64,000 nucleotides of DNA from assembly GCF_041154505.1 (NCBI RefSeq), contig NZ_AP028672.1:4690501-4754500 (forward strand), written 5' to 3'. This stretch comes from Acidovorax sp. A79. GTDB lineage: Bacteria; Pseudomonadota; Gammaproteobacteria; Burkholderiales; Burkholderiaceae_C. Within the stretch, counting starts at the first letter, position 1. Every line of letters starts with the position of its first letter. Of the stretch, positions 1-9,030 are shown piece by piece. The position numbers and the translations under genes were made by a program. The notes under the pieces are model-generated. The model had not been told where the DNA came from, made no database searches, and saw nothing but the letters and a program-made list of their open reading frames with translations.

Positions 1-1
1 G

Positions 2-760
2 TCGCGCGGCATGCGGCCCAACGAACTGGGCCTGTTCACGCTGCGCTACGCGGCCAGCGCGCTCGCCGGGCACCGCAAGTTCGTCGATGAGTTCAATGCA
101 CTCAAGGAGGGCGGCCACGGCCACCTGGCGATCGGCGCCATCACGGGATCGGCCGCGCACGTGCTGACGGCGTCGGTGGCCGAGATCCAGCGCCTGCGCC
201 CGCTGCTGGTGCTCAAGGTGCTGGAGCAAAGCAGCGACCAGCTGATCGTGTGGCTGGCCGAGCGCAAGATCGACCTGATGATCGGGCGCTTCACCGACGA
301 CGCGCACCGCACGCAATTCCACTACGAACGCCTGTCCAGCGAGCCGCTGCTGGTGGTGGGCGGCCTGCACCACCCCCTGCGCGGCGCGCGCGACCTGGAC
401 ATGGCCGAGCTGTCGCACTGGCCGTGGATCCTGTACCCCGCGTCCACCGCGGTGCGCAAGGTATCGGACGACATCTTCGGGCGGAGCGGCCTGGCACTCG
501 GATCGGGCGTGGTGGAGACCCCGTCGTTCCTGTTCGCGCTGGAGATGATGCAGGCCACCGACATGCTGTCGCTGCAGCCCCAGGCGCTGGTGGAGCGCTA
601 CATCGCCAAGGGCCTGCTGGCCCGCATCCCCGTGGACCTGCCGGACCGCATGCCCGACTACGGCCTCATCACCCGGCTGGGGGAGCCGCCCACGCCCGCC
701 ATGCAGGCCTTCACCGACGTGCTGCGCGAGGTGGCGAACCCGGTGACCGATGCGCCGTGA
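2..760 (+). CDS. LysR-type transcriptional regulator, C-terminal part (5' end outside window)
   Basis: The reading frame is already open at base 2, so the DNA-binding helix-turn-helix lies upstream of the window. What remains is the end of the linker (RGMRPNELG, matching the usual R-G-x-x-x-T-x-x-G block) and a full periplasmic-binding-like effector domain beginning near HLAIGAI. The sequence around VLKVLEQSSDQLIVWLAERKIDLMIGRF resembles the GbpR/PcaQ branch of LysR proteins, which usually control sugar or aromatic-acid uptake and catabolism; that assignment is from memory of the family. The target genes are not in the window. An inverted repeat of the ATAACC/GGTTAT kind follows 23 bases after the stop. 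Confidence 0.85.
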   Translation, partial: SRGMRPNELGLFTLRYAASALAGHRKFVDEFNALKEGGHGHLAIGAITGSAAHVLTASVAEIQRLRPLLVLKVLEQSSDQLIVWLAERKIDLMIGRFTDDAHRTQFHYERLSSEPLLVVGGLHHPLRGARDLDMAELSHWPWILYPASTAVRKVSDDIFGRSGLALGSGVVETPSFLFALEMMQATDMLSLQPQALVERYIAKGLLARIPVDLPDRMPDYGLITRLGEPPTPAMQAFTDVLREVANPVTDAP

Positions 761-783
761 CGGGGGCTGGCGCCGGCCGCCAT

Positions 784-802
784 CAATAACCAGCGGTTAT
801 TG
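784..802. promoter_or_regulatory. Perfect inverted repeat, possible LysR operator
   Basis: CAATAACC and GGTTATTG form a perfect 8-bp inverted repeat around the trinucleotide AGC. The core ATAACC-N3-GGTTAT resembles the ATAACC-N4-GGTTAA motif I recall for PcaQ. It lies between the LysR gene and the next gene. It is AT-rich and has no T-run, so a terminator is less likely. Function is inferred. Confidence 0.4.
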
Positions 803-881
803 AAAATGCATGCTCCCGCCTCCGTGCCGGGGCCGTTATGCTCTGCGCCCTTTCCCTGAATCTTCTGCGACCCTTTTCCCC

Positions 882-1364
882 ATGCAAGACACCCCCGACA
901 CGCCCGACACCATCCAGGAGCCTCGCCGTTGGAGCGACGGCCAATGGACCGCGCAGGTCATCAAGAACGAAGACGACGACGGCTGGGCCGTGTCCATGAC
1001 GCTGCGGGGCGAGGCCGAGCCCGCGCTGGTGGGGCCCTGGACCATGGGACGCGACAAGAAGAACCCCAAGCCGCTCGATGTCTCGGCCTTCCACACCCTG
1101 GTCAAGACCGCCAGCGAGGTGCTGCGCCGCCACGAGCAGCAGTTGCATGCACAGCTCCACAAGAACGTCGCGGTCACGGTCAATGGCCAGCGCCTGCGCG
1201 TGCAACTGGCCATTGTGCCCGACGAAGAGGGCGCCACGGCCACCCTGAGCGCCCAGGATGAACTGGGCGAGGAACTGGCGCGCGTGCCCGTGCAGCCCAC
1301 GTTCAAGCTCACGCCCGCCAGTGCCACCGCCTGGGCCGAAGCCGGGTTCGAACGGCCCCGCTGA
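882..1364 (+). CDS. Hypothetical protein, 160 aa
   Basis: A soluble acidic protein of 160 residues with no signal peptide or membrane segment. I do not recognise the family. It has an N-terminal stretch rich in T, P and D (TPDTPDT), then an alternating-strand pattern (WTAQVIKNEDDDGWAVSM, VAVTVNGQRLRVQLAIVPDEEGATATL) suggesting a beta-rich fold. The ATG at 882 is preferred over the in-frame ATG at 810 because the extra residues encoded between them are low-complexity and run through the likely promoter region. The gene stands alone between the LysR gene and the riboswitch. Base composition matches its neighbours, so it looks like a genuine family-specific gene. Confidence 0.6.
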   Translation: MQDTPDTPDTIQEPRRWSDGQWTAQVIKNEDDDGWAVSMTLRGEAEPALVGPWTMGRDKKNPKPLDVSAFHTLVKTASEVLRRHEQQLHAQLHKNVAVTVNGQRLRVQLAIVPDEEGATATLSAQDELGEELARVPVQPTFKLTPASATAWAEAGFERPR

Positions 1365-1453
1365 CGGTGCAGGCAATCGCCTGGGCGACGGCCCGCCCCG
1401 CGGGTAACCCCTAGAATCGCGCCGCTGGCCTCCACAGCTTGTGGGGGCCGGCA

Positions 1454-1632
1454 GCGTTCTCAGGGCGGGGCGGAATTCCCCACCGGCGGTATCTGCGGGT
1501 GGCTGTTGCTACAGCCGCACCGCAGCAGCCCGCGAGCGCCCGGGCCGCGCCAGGCATGGCGGCGGCCCGGGGTCAGCAGATCTGGTGCGATGCCAGAGCC
1601 GACGGTCACAGTCCGGATGAAAGAGATCGCGA
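1454..1632 (+). ncRNA. FMN riboswitch (RFN element)
   Basis: The stretch carries the conserved RFN blocks in order: TTCTCAGGGCGGGGCGGAAT, CCCCACCGGCGGTA, AGCCCGCGAGCG, GGTCAGCAGATCTGGTG, GCCGACGGTCACAGTCCGGA and the closing GAAAGAGA. This matches the FMN aptamer found upstream of ribB or ribH in proteobacteria. A long GC-rich expression platform (about 1640-1800) follows before the lumazine synthase start at 1834. When FMN is abundant the element would be expected to lower ribH expression. The variable peripheral stem (GCGCCCGGGCCGC paired with GCGGCGGCCCGGG) is longer than in Escherichia coli. Confidence 0.95.
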
Positions 1633-1833
1633 AGCCATGGCCGCCCATCGGGATGGGTGCCCGTGTGCAGTGGTGCGGGTGTTCGCTGGTGCGGGCGGGC
1701 GGGCGCGGTTTGCCGTGCGCGCCGCCGTGCGGCTGCCCGGGCCCGGCGCGCGGGTGCCTGCTTGCCGTTGTGGTGTGCCCTGTTCGCGCGCGCCCTGATT
1801 CTGGTAATCCTTTTCTTTGCTACGAGAAAATCC

Positions 1834-2364
1834 ATGAATCAGTCCTTCCATTCCCACCATGCCGCCGCTGCCAATGCCGAACAAGGCCGTGCAGACTCCG
1901 CGCGCCGCAGCGAACGCGTTGCGGTCATCTGCGCCGGCTGGCACCGGGACATCGTCCACCAGGCCCGCGACGCCGCCGTGGCGGAGTTCGCCCGCAACGG
2001 CCTGGCTGCGAGCCAGATCGAGCAGTTCGAGGTGCCTGGCGCCTTCGAGATCCCGCTGCTGGCCAAGCGCCTGGCGCAAAGCGGCCGCTACGATGCCATC
2101 GTGGCCTGCGCGCTGGTGGTCAACGGCGGCATCTACCGCCACGAGTTCGTGACCACCGCCGTCATCGACGGCCTGATGCGCGTGCAGCTGGACACCGAGG
2201 TGCCCGTGATGTCCGCCGTGCTCACGCCGCGCGACTTCCACGAGCATGAAGACCATCTGAAGTTCTTCCGCGAGCATTTCGTGAAGAAGGGCACGGAGGT
2301 GGCCGACGCGTGCCTGCGCACCATGGCGCAGTTCAAGGCGCTGGAAGCGGCGCGCGGCGACTGA
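1834..2364 (+). CDS. ribH: 6,7-dimethyl-8-ribityllumazine synthase, type II (RibH2-like)
   Basis: Condenses 5-amino-6-ribitylaminouracil with 3,4-dihydroxybutanone phosphate to the riboflavin precursor. The 176-residue protein has the type II signature: VICAGWHRDIVHQA, VPGAFEIPL, ALVVNGGIYRHEFV (with the catalytic His) and the FHEHEDHLKFFREHF segment seen in Brucella RibH2. A divergent 30-residue N-terminal extension precedes the fold. The ATG at 1834 sits after the AT-richer segment TACGAGAAAATCC; upstream in-frame starts fall inside the riboswitch platform. The gene stands alone under the FMN riboswitch, with no other rib gene nearby, and ends in a GC-rich hairpin at 2365-2385. Confidence 0.92.
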   Translation: MNQSFHSHHAAAANAEQGRADSARRSERVAVICAGWHRDIVHQARDAAVAEFARNGLAASQIEQFEVPGAFEIPLLAKRLAQSGRYDAIVACALVVNGGIYRHEFVTTAVIDGLMRVQLDTEVPVMSAVLTPRDFHEHEDHLKFFREHFVKKGTEVADACLRTMAQFKALEAARGD

Positions 2365-2385
2365 CCAGCCCCCATGGGGGGGCTG
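2365..2385 (+). terminator. GC-rich hairpin after ribH
   Basis: CCAGCCCCC and GGGGGCTGG pair directly after the ribH stop codon. There is no T-run, so it is a weak candidate terminator or an mRNA-stabilising hairpin. Confidence 0.35.
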
Positions 2386-2429
2386 GCGCGCTGGCGGGGC
2401 CGCGCGCCATGGCACCGGAACAGGCTCAG

Positions 2430-2492
2430 GTCGCTATTAAAAACATAGCTGTTTGCGCTGGATGGTTGGGCGTTAGAGGTCGTTTTGATTCA
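2430..2492. repeat. Family A short repeat, copy 1
   Basis: AT-richer unit containing CGCTATTAAAAACATAGCTG, then TTGCGCTGGATGG and GGCGTTAGAGG. It belongs to the short interspersed family found ten times in this window. It lies between the convergent ribH and chemoreceptor genes. Confidence 0.7.
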
Positions 2493-2523
2493 ATTTTCTT
2501 CGACCCCCGGCCCGCCCGTCCTG

Positions 2524-4101
2524 TCAGGCCACCGCCAGCCGGGGCACGCGCGCCCCCGCCGCCGGGTGTTCGCCGGGCGACAGGCGGAACACCGAGACCG
2601 CGTCCACCAGCTGCTGCGCCTGTACCTTCAGGCTGTCGGCCGCCGCCGCGCTTTGCTCCACCAGCGCCGCGTTCTGCTGCGTGGCCTGGTCCATCTGCAT
2701 CACGGCCTCGCCCACCTGGGCCACGCCCGCGCTCTGCTCGCTGCTGGCGGCGCTGATCTCGCCCACGATGTCGGTCACGCGGCGGATCGAGGCCACCACT
2801 TCCGTCATCGTGGCGCCGGCCCTGTCGACCAGGGCCGTGCCCTGTTCGACCCGCTCCACGCTCGCGTGGATCAGGCTCCTGATCTCCTTGGCGGCCTCGG
2901 CGCTGCGCCCGGCCAGGCTGCGCACCTCGCTGGCCACCACCGCGAAGCCCCGGCCCTGCTCGCCCGCGCGGGCGGCTTCGACCGCAGCGTTCAGCGCCAG
3001 GATGTTGGTCTGGAAGGCAATGCCGTCGATCACGCTGATGATGTCGGCGATCTTCTTGCTGCTGTCGTTGATGCCCTTCATGGTGGTCACCACCTCGGCC
3101 ACCACGTCGCCGCCCTGCACGGCCACGGTGGACGCATTGACGGCCAGCTGGTTGGCCTGGCGCGCGTTGTCGGCATTGGCCTGCACGGTGGAGCTGAGCT
3201 CTTCCATCGAAGCCGAGGTTTCCTCCAGCGCGCTGGCCTGCTGCTCGGTGCGCGCCGAGAGGTCGTTGTTGCCCAGCGCGATCTCGGTGCTCGCGGCGGC
3301 CACGTTGTCGGCGTTGTGGCGCACGTGGCTCACCACGCTCGACAGGCTCAGCTGCATGCCGTGCAGCGCATTGAGCAGCAGCGCGATCTCGTCCTTGCCA
3401 CGCACGGGCTGCGCCACGGTCAGGTCGCCGCTGGCCACGGCCTGCGACACCCGCACCGCGTTGTCCAGCGGGTTCACCACGGTGCGGCTGAAGGCGATGG
3501 CGCCGGCGATGCCGAGCGCGCACACCACCAGCATCACGGCCAGGCTGATGGTGGTCGCGCGCTGCGCGGTGGCGGCGGCGTGTTCGGCCACTTCGCTGCT
3601 GGCCCGGGCGATCAGTTCGCCCGCCTGGTCGATCAGCTGCGAGGGCTCGCGGTCCATGCCCTGCACCGCCTTGTCGCCCGCCTCGGCATCGTGCCCGGAC
3701 GCCTTGAAGGCCTCGAAGCCCTTGCGGTAGGCGGCGCCCATGCGTTCGTGCGCCTGGGCGAACTGCGCCACGCGGTCGCGGCCCTCGCCCGGCGGCAGGC
3801 CGGCCAGCAGTTTCTTCGCCTGCACGCCGATGGCCTGCTCCTGCTTTTCAAACGCTGCCCAGTAGCGCGTGAGCTGGGCCGGGTCCTTGCCGCGCAGCAG
3901 TACGTTCTTCCACTCCTGCACCTGCACCTTGAAGTCATTGAGCATGGAGGAGGCCAATCGCTCGTGCTCGAAGCTTTGCGCCACGGTGGTCTGGTAGGTG
4001 CCCAGGGCCTGGTTCAGGCGGCTGATGCCGAACAGCGCCGCCGCGAACAGCAGCAGCAACGCCACGGTAAAGGCCAGGGGGAGTTTGAGGCTGAGCTTCA
4101 T
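2524..4101 (-). CDS. Methyl-accepting chemotaxis protein (Tar/Tsr-type, 4HB sensor)
   Basis: Membrane chemoreceptor of 525 residues. TM1 covers about residues 7-29, followed by a roughly 155-residue periplasmic four-helix-bundle sensor, TM2 near 186-208, a HAMP domain and the MA signalling domain. The methylation-helix region reads [17 protein letters not shown] and the conserved tip reads [19 protein letters not shown], which docks CheA and CheW. It lacks a C-terminal NWETF-type pentapeptide, so methylation would depend on other receptors or on direct CheR binding. The start at 4101 is chosen because a CAGGAG ribosome-binding site precedes it and TM1 begins at once; the longer frame would hide TM1. 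No ligand can be inferred. Confidence 0.93.
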   Translation of the reverse strand: MKLSLKLPLAFTVALLLLFAAALFGISRLNQALGTYQTTVAQSFEHERLASSMLNDFKVQVQEWKNVLLRGKDPAQLTRYWAAFEKQEQAIGVQAKKLLAGLPPGEGRDRVAQFAQAHERMGAAYRKGFEAFKASGHDAEAGDKAVQGMDREPSQLIDQAGELIARASSEVAEHAAATAQRATTISLAVMLVVCALGIAGAIAFSRTVVNPLDNAVRVSQAVASGDLTVAQPVRGKDEIALLLNALHGMQLSLSSVVSHVRHNADNVAAASTEIALGNNDLSARTEQQASALEETSASMEELSSTVQANADNARQANQLAVNASTVAVQGGDVVAEVVTTMKGINDSSKKIADIISVIDGIAFQTNILALNAAVEAARAGEQGRGFAVVASEVRSLAGRSAEAAKEIRSLIHASVERVEQGTALVDRAGATMTEVVASIRRVTDIVGEISAASSEQSAGVAQVGEAVMQMDQATQQNAALVEQSAAAADSLKVQAQQLVDAVSVFRLSPGEHPAAGARVPRLAVA

Positions 4102-4453
4102 GGCGGACTCCTGAGGTTCCACGGAACGGCGCCACGGCATGTACCCATGGCGCGAAAATGAAAGCTGCAAAGTCTCTGCGGGCCTGCCATCGGGCGTGGC
4201 GGCGGGGAGACTCCCGCTGCCATTATGGCGACGGATGTAATTTTTTGTACACGGAATTCGCGCCATGCCGCAAGGGGTGCGCCGCACGGCGGTAAGATGC
4301 CTCCCCGCGGTGCAAGCCGCGCCCGGGCCCGCGGGAAGGGTTGAACCCACTTGCCGACTCCAGGAGCACGTTCGTGCTCCTTGCAGAGCTGACTTTCCAT
4401 CCTTTGTGCTGCCGGATTTGCGGGCCGTCGGCGATCCATGCACGGAGGTTCTC
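4102..4453. other. Divergent intergenic region between chemoreceptor and ankyrin genes
   Basis: About 350 bases without a convincing gene. It must hold the promoters of both divergent genes. The only clear structure is the inverted repeat at 4362-4381. I see no RNA gene. Confidence 0.5.
4362..4381. promoter_or_regulatory. Perfect 9-bp inverted repeat upstream of ankyrin gene
   Basis: AGGAGCACG-TT-CGTGCTCCT is a perfect palindrome-like repeat about 72 bases upstream of the ankyrin start codon. The two-base spacer is too short for a normal RNA hairpin loop, which favours a dimeric repressor site. No regulator is identified. Confidence 0.4.
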
Positions 4454-6121
4454 GTGAAACGCATTTCCCCACGGCCCGACCTGGGCCATCTCAAGAAACA
4501 AGCCAAGGACCTGCTCGCTGGCTACCGCAGCGGCGAGCCCGAGGCGCTGGCGCGCTTTCGCGCCGCGCTGCCGGCGGCTGCGGGCCAGGGCGATGCCGCC
4601 ATCGCCGCCCTGGGCCTTCGGCTGCACGACGCGCAGTCCTGCCTGGCGCGCGAGCATGGCTTTGCGTCCTGGGCCGACTTCCAGGGCTTTGTGCTGGCGC
4701 GGCGCGCGCTGGTGGACGACCCGGTGCGCGCCACCCTGCAATGGCTGCGCCTGGTCTATGCGGGCGACATCGCGGGCGGCAACCACAGCGCCCGGCCGGG
4801 GCTGGCCGAGCGCCTGTGGGCCGATGGCGCCATCCCCCGGGACGAAGACCCGTGGCTGGCCTGCGCCGTGGGCGATGAGGCCCGGCTGCGCGAGGCCATC
4901 GCGCAAGACCCGGGCTGGGTGCACCGCCCTGGCGGGCCCTTGCAGCTGCCGCCGCTGGTGGCCGTGGCGCATTCGAGCCTGGCGCGGCTGCAGGCCTTTG
5001 CCGACCGCCTGCAGGCCTGCGTGGCGCTGCTGCTGGAGGCCGGGGCCGATGCGAACCAGTGCGTGGCCAACCGCTGGCCGCCCGCCTCGCTGGCCGAGCC
5101 TGATGCATCGCACCCGCTGTCTGCGCTGTATGGCGCGGCTGGGCAGAACCAGCACGCGGGCATGGCGCGCCTGCTGCTGGACGCGGGCGCGGACCCCAAC
5201 GATGGCGAATCGCTGTACCACGCGCTCGGAAGCCTGGACTGCACGCGGCTGCTGCTGGAGGCGGGCGCGCGGGTGCCGGGCACGAATGCGCTGTGCCGCG
5301 TGCTCGACATGGACGACCTGCCCGCGCTGCAACTGCTGCTGGCGCATGGTGCGGACGCGAACGAGCAGCCTGCCGATGGCGCGGCGCCGGGCGGTGCGGC
5401 GCCGCTGCTCTGGGCCATCCGGCGGCGGCGGTCGCTGGCCCATGTGCAGGCCCTGGTGGCGGCGGGCGCCGACCCGGCTGCCTGTGCCGCCGATGGCACG
5501 CCCGCGCACATCCAGGCGCTGCGCTACGGACTGCCCGGGGTGGCGGCCTTTCTGCGCGCGGCGGTGGGCGAGGGCGACGTGCCTGTCGACGAGCGCTTCG
5601 TGGCCGCGTGTGCCCAGGCCGACGAGGCGCAAGCACGCACGCTGCTGGCCGCGCGGCCCGGGTTGTTGGACGGGCTGTCGCTGCCCCAGCAGCGCCTGCT
5701 GCCCGAGCTGGCCGCCCAGGCGGACTGCGGCCATGCCGTGCGGCTCATGGTGCGCCTGGGCTGGCCCATCGACACCACAGGGGGCGACTGGGCCGGTACG
5801 GCGCTGCACCTGGCCATCTTTCGGGGCGACGCGGCGCTCACCCGCTTCCTGCTGGAGCACGGCGCGCGCTGGCGGGCCCGGCATGGATTTGAGGACAACG
5901 CCTGCGGCGCGTTGTCGTGGGGCTCCATCAACACGCCCGAGCCCGATGGCGACTGGGCGGGCTGCGCGCAGGCGCTGCTGGACCATGGATTGCCACCCGC
6001 CGCGCCGGACCCCCAGGGCTCCGAGGCCGTGTGGCTGGACGGCCGCCCCATGCGGTTTTCTGACGAGGTGGCGGACTGCCTGCTGGGCGCCGCCGCGCCG
6101 CTGCCGCAAGCACCGAAGTAG
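4454..6121 (+). CDS. Ankyrin-repeat protein, 555 aa
   Basis: Cytoplasmic protein with an N-terminal helical module ([17 protein letters not shown], a motif frequent ahead of bacterial ankyrin repeats), then several ankyrin-type units such as [66 protein letters not shown] and [12 protein letters not shown]. Ankyrin proteins bind other proteins; no partner is evident. The GTG at 4454 is chosen because GGAGG lies five bases upstream and the N-terminal module starts immediately. The in-frame ATG at 4265 would add an unrelated, low-complexity leader. A strong bidirectional terminator follows. Confidence 0.85.
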   Translation: MKRISPRPDLGHLKKQAKDLLAGYRSGEPEALARFRAALPAAAGQGDAAIAALGLRLHDAQSCLAREHGFASWADFQGFVLARRALVDDPVRATLQWLRLVYAGDIAGGNHSARPGLAERLWADGAIPRDEDPWLACAVGDEARLREAIAQDPGWVHRPGGPLQLPPLVAVAHSSLARLQAFADRLQACVALLLEAGADANQCVANRWPPASLAEPDASHPLSALYGAAGQNQHAGMARLLLDAGADPNDGESLYHALGSLDCTRLLLEAGARVPGTNALCRVLDMDDLPALQLLLAHGADANEQPADGAAPGGAAPLLWAIRRRRSLAHVQALVAAGADPAACAADGTPAHIQALRYGLPGVAAFLRAAVGEGDVPVDERFVAACAQADEAQARTLLAARPGLLDGLSLPQQRLLPELAAQADCGHAVRLMVRLGWPIDTTGGDWAGTALHLAIFRGDAALTRFLLEHGARWRARHGFEDNACGALSWGSINTPEPDGDWAGCAQALLDHGLPPAAPDPQGSEAVWLDGRPMRFSDEVADCLLGAAAPLPQAPK

Positions 6122-6139
6122 CGTGGCCGCGAAAAGACC

Positions 6140-6170
6140 AACGCCCCGCGGCGGGATGCCGCGGGGCGTT
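6140..6170. terminator. Bidirectional terminator between convergent genes
   Basis: AACGCCCCGCGGC and GCCGCGGGGCGTT form a perfect 13-bp stem with a five-base loop between the convergent ankyrin and CoA-transferase genes. On the minus strand it is followed by GGTCTTTT. Confidence 0.8.
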
Positions 6171-6198
6171 GCGCAAGAGCGGGTAAATCAGTGAGCGG

Positions 6199-7467
6199 CT
6201 ACACCACGCCCGAGGCCCGCAGCGCCGCGATGCGCGCCGCGTCCAGCCCCATTTCGGCGAGCACCTCGTCCGTGTGCTGGCCCAGTGCCGGCGGCGCGTT
6301 GCGCAGCACGGGCGGCGTGGCCGACAGGCGCAGCGGGCTGGCCACGCCGGTGATCTGCCGCACGTTGTCGGTGGCGGCCTCGCCGTCCTTCCAGCGCGGC
6401 AGCGTCACGGCCAAGCCGCGCGCCTGCACCTGCGCGTCGTCGAAGGCCTGGGCGATGGTGTTGATGGGGCCGCAGGGCACGGCCTTGTCTTCCAGCAGCG
6501 TGATCCAGTCGGCCGTGGTGCGCGTGCGCGTCACGGCCTCCATCGCAGGGATCAGGTCGGTGCGGTGCTGCACGCGCAGGGTGTTGGTGGCGTAGCGCGG
6601 GTCGGTCGCCCACTGGGGCTGGTTGGCGGCGGCGCAAAAGCGCTGGAACTGCCCGTCGTTGCCGATGGCCAGCAGCATGTTGCCGTCCTGCGTGGGGAAG
6701 TCCTGGTAGGGCGCCAGGCTCGGGTGGCTGTTGCCCATGCGGCCGGGCGCCTTGCCGGTGGCGAGGAAGCCCGAGGCCTGGTTGGCCAGCACGGCCATGC
6801 CCACGTCGAGCAATGCCATGTCGATGTGCTGGCCCTGGCCCGTGCCAGTGGCCGCGTTGTCGCGCACATGCAGCGCGGCCAGGATGGCGTTGCTGGCGTA
6901 CAGGCCGGTGAACAGGTCGATCACCGCCACGCCCACGCGCATCGGGCCGCCGCCGGGCTGGCTGTCAGCCTGGCCGGTGATGCTCATCAGGCCCGTCATG
7001 GCCTGCACCATCAGGTCGTAGCCCGCGCGCTCGGCGTAGGGCCCGTCTTGCCCGAAGCCGGTGACGGAGCAGTAGATGAGGCGCGGGTTCAGCGCGCGCA
7101 GGCTCTCGTGGTCCAGGCCGTATTGCTTCAGGCCGCCGACCTTGAAGTTCTCCACCACGATGTCCGCCTCTTGTGCCATTTGCTTGATGAGCGCCTGGCC
7201 CTCGGGCGAGGCCATGTCGATGGTCACCGAGCGCTTGTTGCGGTTGCAGGCGGTGTAGTAGCTGGCCTGGTTTGTGTCGTTGCCCTCGGCGTCCTTCAGG
7301 AAGGGTGGGCCCCACTGGCGCGTGTCGTCGCCCACGCCGGGGCGCTCCACCTTGACCACGTCCGCACCCAGGTCGGCCAGCACCTGCGTGCACCAGGGGC
7401 CCGCGAGCACGCGGGAGAGGTCGAGCACCTTGATGCCTGCGAGGGCGCCTGCGTTGGATGTGGTCAT
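6199..7467 (-). CDS. CaiB/BaiF family III CoA-transferase, probably glutarate CoA-transferase
   Basis: Family III CoA-transferase of 422 residues, which moves CoA between carboxylic acids. Conserved blocks include GIKVLDLSRVLAGPW at the N-terminus, DVVKVERPGVGDDTR, VENFKVGGL and GQHIDMALLDV, which holds the expected catalytic Asp. The gene lies upstream-to-downstream with glutaryl-CoA dehydrogenase on the same strand, separated by a family A and a family B repeat. A CaiB-like protein beside gcdH usually acts as a glutarate (SUGCT-type) CoA-transferase, so it likely makes glutaryl-CoA here. The ATG at 7467 is chosen because the longer frame runs into repeat sequence. Confidence 0.88.
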   Translation of the reverse strand: MTTSNAGALAGIKVLDLSRVLAGPWCTQVLADLGADVVKVERPGVGDDTRQWGPPFLKDAEGNDTNQASYYTACNRNKRSVTIDMASPEGQALIKQMAQEADIVVENFKVGGLKQYGLDHESLRALNPRLIYCSVTGFGQDGPYAERAGYDLMVQAMTGLMSITGQADSQPGGGPMRVGVAVIDLFTGLYASNAILAALHVRDNAATGTGQGQHIDMALLDVGMAVLANQASGFLATGKAPGRMGNSHPSLAPYQDFPTQDGNMLLAIGNDGQFQRFCAAANQPQWATDPRYATNTLRVQHRTDLIPAMEAVTRTRTTADWITLLEDKAVPCGPINTIAQAFDDAQVQARGLAVTLPRWKDGEAATDNVRQITGVASPLRLSATPPVLRNAPPALGQHTDEVLAEMGLDAARIAALRASGVV

Positions 7468-7473
7468 GGTAGT

Positions 7474-7532
7474 GATTGCTATAACTTGAATAGCTGCTTG
7501 CGCTTGTTCGGTAAGCGCTAGAGGCCAAAATC
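7474..7532. repeat. Family A short repeat, copy 2
   Basis: Reads GCTATAACTTGAATAGCTGC, then TTGCGCTTG and GGTAAGCGCTAGAGGCCAAA. It lies six bases upstream of the CoA-transferase start codon and is close in sequence to the copy at 45991. Confidence 0.85.
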
Positions 7533-7565
7533 GTGTTGAATGGGCGTGGGAGGCGCGGCGGGCGC

Positions 7566-7644
7566 GTCTCCAGGCCACCGGCGTCGTCCCCCTTCCCGGC
7601 GAGGCCGAGAAAAGGGGGAAGGCGCGCGGCGCCTCAGGGGGGTG
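7566..7644 (-). repeat. Family B gene-end repeat, copy 1
   Basis: Contains CCAGGCCACCGGCGTCGTCC, CCCTTCCC, AAAGGGGGAAGGCGCG and GCGCCTCAGGGGGG, ending at the stop codon of gcdH. The first block matches the copy at 33599. The paired CCCCCTTCCC and GGGGGAA arms can form a hairpin in the gcdH transcript. Confidence 0.8.
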
Positions 7645-8850
7645 TCAGCTGAACGCCGCGATGCCGGTCTGCGCACGGCCCAGGATGAGCGCGTGCACGT
7701 CGTGCGTGCCCTCGTAGGTGTTCACCACCTCCAGGTTCACCAGGTGGCGGGCCACGCCGAACTCGTCGCTGATGCCGTTGCCGCCCATCATGTCGCGCGC
7801 CAGGCGGGCGATGTCCAGCGCCTTGCCGCAGCTGTTGCGCTTGATGATGGAGGTACCTTCCACGCTGGCGGTGCCCGCGTCCTTCATGCGGCCGAACTGC
7901 AGGCAGGCCTGCAGGCCGATGGCGATCTCGGTCTGCATGTCGGCCAGCTTCTTCTGGATGAGCTGGTTGGCGGCCAGGGGGCGGCCGAACTGCTTGCGGT
8001 CCAGTGTGTACTGGCGGGCGGTGTGCCAGCAGAACTCGGCCGCGCCCAGCGCGCCCCAGGCGATGCCGTAGCGCGCGCTGTTCAGGCAGGTGAAGGGGCC
8101 CTTCAGGCCCTGCACTTCAGGAAACGCGTTCTCTTCCGGCACGAACACGTCGTCCATCACGATCTCGCCGGTGATCGATGCGCGCAGGCCCACCTTGCCG
8201 TGGATGGCGGGGGCCGTGAGGCCCTTCATGCCCTTTTCCAGCACGAAGCCGCGGATGGGGCCCACAACATCCTTGCCATCGCCGCCTTTGATGACTTCCT
8301 TGGCCCAGACCACGAACACGTCGGCCACGGGGCTGTTGGTGATCCACATCTTGCTGCCCTTGAGCTTGTAGCCGCCATCGACCTTGTAGGCGCGCGTGGC
8401 CATGCTGCCAGGGTCGGAGCCATGGTCGGGCTCGGTCAGGCCGAAGCAGCCGATCCACTCGCCGGTGGCGAGCTTGGGCAGGTACTTCTGCTTTTGCGCT
8501 TCGGTCCCGAATTCATGGATGGGCACCATCACCAGCGATGACTGCACGCTGGCCATCGAGCGGTAGCCCGAATCCACGCGCTCCACCTCGCGGGCGATCA
8601 GGCCATAGGCCACGTACGACAGGCCGGGGCCGCCGTACTGTTCGGGGATGGTGGGGCCCAGGAGGCCCACTTCGCCCATCTCGCGAAAGATGCTCACGTC
8701 CATCTTCTCGTGGCGGAAGGCATCCAGCACGCGCGGGGCCAGCTTGTCCTGGCAGTAGGCGGCGGCCGCGTCGCGGATGGCGCGCTCGTCGTCGGTCAGT
8801 TGCTGGCTCAGGAGGAAAGGGTCATCCCATTGAAAGGCGGCGTGGGCCAT
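7645..8850 (-). CDS. gcdH: Glutaryl-CoA dehydrogenase
   Basis: FAD enzyme that oxidises and decarboxylates glutaryl-CoA to crotonyl-CoA in lysine, tryptophan and glutarate breakdown. The 401-residue sequence carries the acyl-CoA dehydrogenase blocks [35 protein letters not shown] and [14 protein letters not shown]. The C-terminal [18 protein letters not shown] holds the catalytic Glu in the YEGTHD position typical of GcdH. Length fits the family. The ATG at 8850 starts [14 protein letters not shown], the usual N-terminus. It is divergent from a LysR regulator that probably controls it, and upstream of a CoA-transferase on the same strand. Confidence 0.95.
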   Translation of the reverse strand: MAHAAFQWDDPFLLSQQLTDDERAIRDAAAAYCQDKLAPRVLDAFRHEKMDVSIFREMGEVGLLGPTIPEQYGGPGLSYVAYGLIAREVERVDSGYRSMASVQSSLVMVPIHEFGTEAQKQKYLPKLATGEWIGCFGLTEPDHGSDPGSMATRAYKVDGGYKLKGSKMWITNSPVADVFVVWAKEVIKGGDGKDVVGPIRGFVLEKGMKGLTAPAIHGKVGLRASITGEIVMDDVFVPEENAFPEVQGLKGPFTCLNSARYGIAWGALGAAEFCWHTARQYTLDRKQFGRPLAANQLIQKKLADMQTEIAIGLQACLQFGRMKDAGTASVEGTSIIKRNSCGKALDIARLARDMMGGNGISDEFGVARHLVNLEVVNTYEGTHDVHALILGRAQTGIAAFS

Positions 8851-8941
8851 GTGCGTGTCTCCAGGTGAAAAAAAGAGTGGCAACAAAGGTGTTCTGGGGC
8901 AGATCGTAGGCCTCGTGCCAGCGCGCCGCAAGCGAGTTCTT

Positions 8942-8974
8942 TTCATCCAGATATGCATAACTGGAATGTATGAA
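8942..8974. promoter_or_regulatory. Candidate LysR operator in gcdH/LysR divergent region
   Basis: Nested dyad: TTCAT ... CCAG-ATATGCATAA-CTGG ... ATGAA. It is AT-rich in a GC-rich genome and lies between gcdH (start 8850, minus) and the LysR gene (start 9031, plus), where an autoregulatory LysR protein would bind. The role is inferred. Confidence 0.5.
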
Positions 8975-9030
8975 ATACTTTGAGCTAGAGATCATCTACT
9001 TAGCCGGACCCTTAAAAGTTCATTTTCATC

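Noticed and set aside
1439..1798. Open frame spanning the FMN riboswitch
   Set aside because: The sequence is explained by conserved RFN blocks; the peptide is Arg/Ala/Pro-rich and unrelated to any family I know.
2485..4161. 558-codon plus-strand frame opposite the chemoreceptor
   Set aside because: Antisense of a gene with clear chemoreceptor domains; translation is His/Gly/Leu low complexity.
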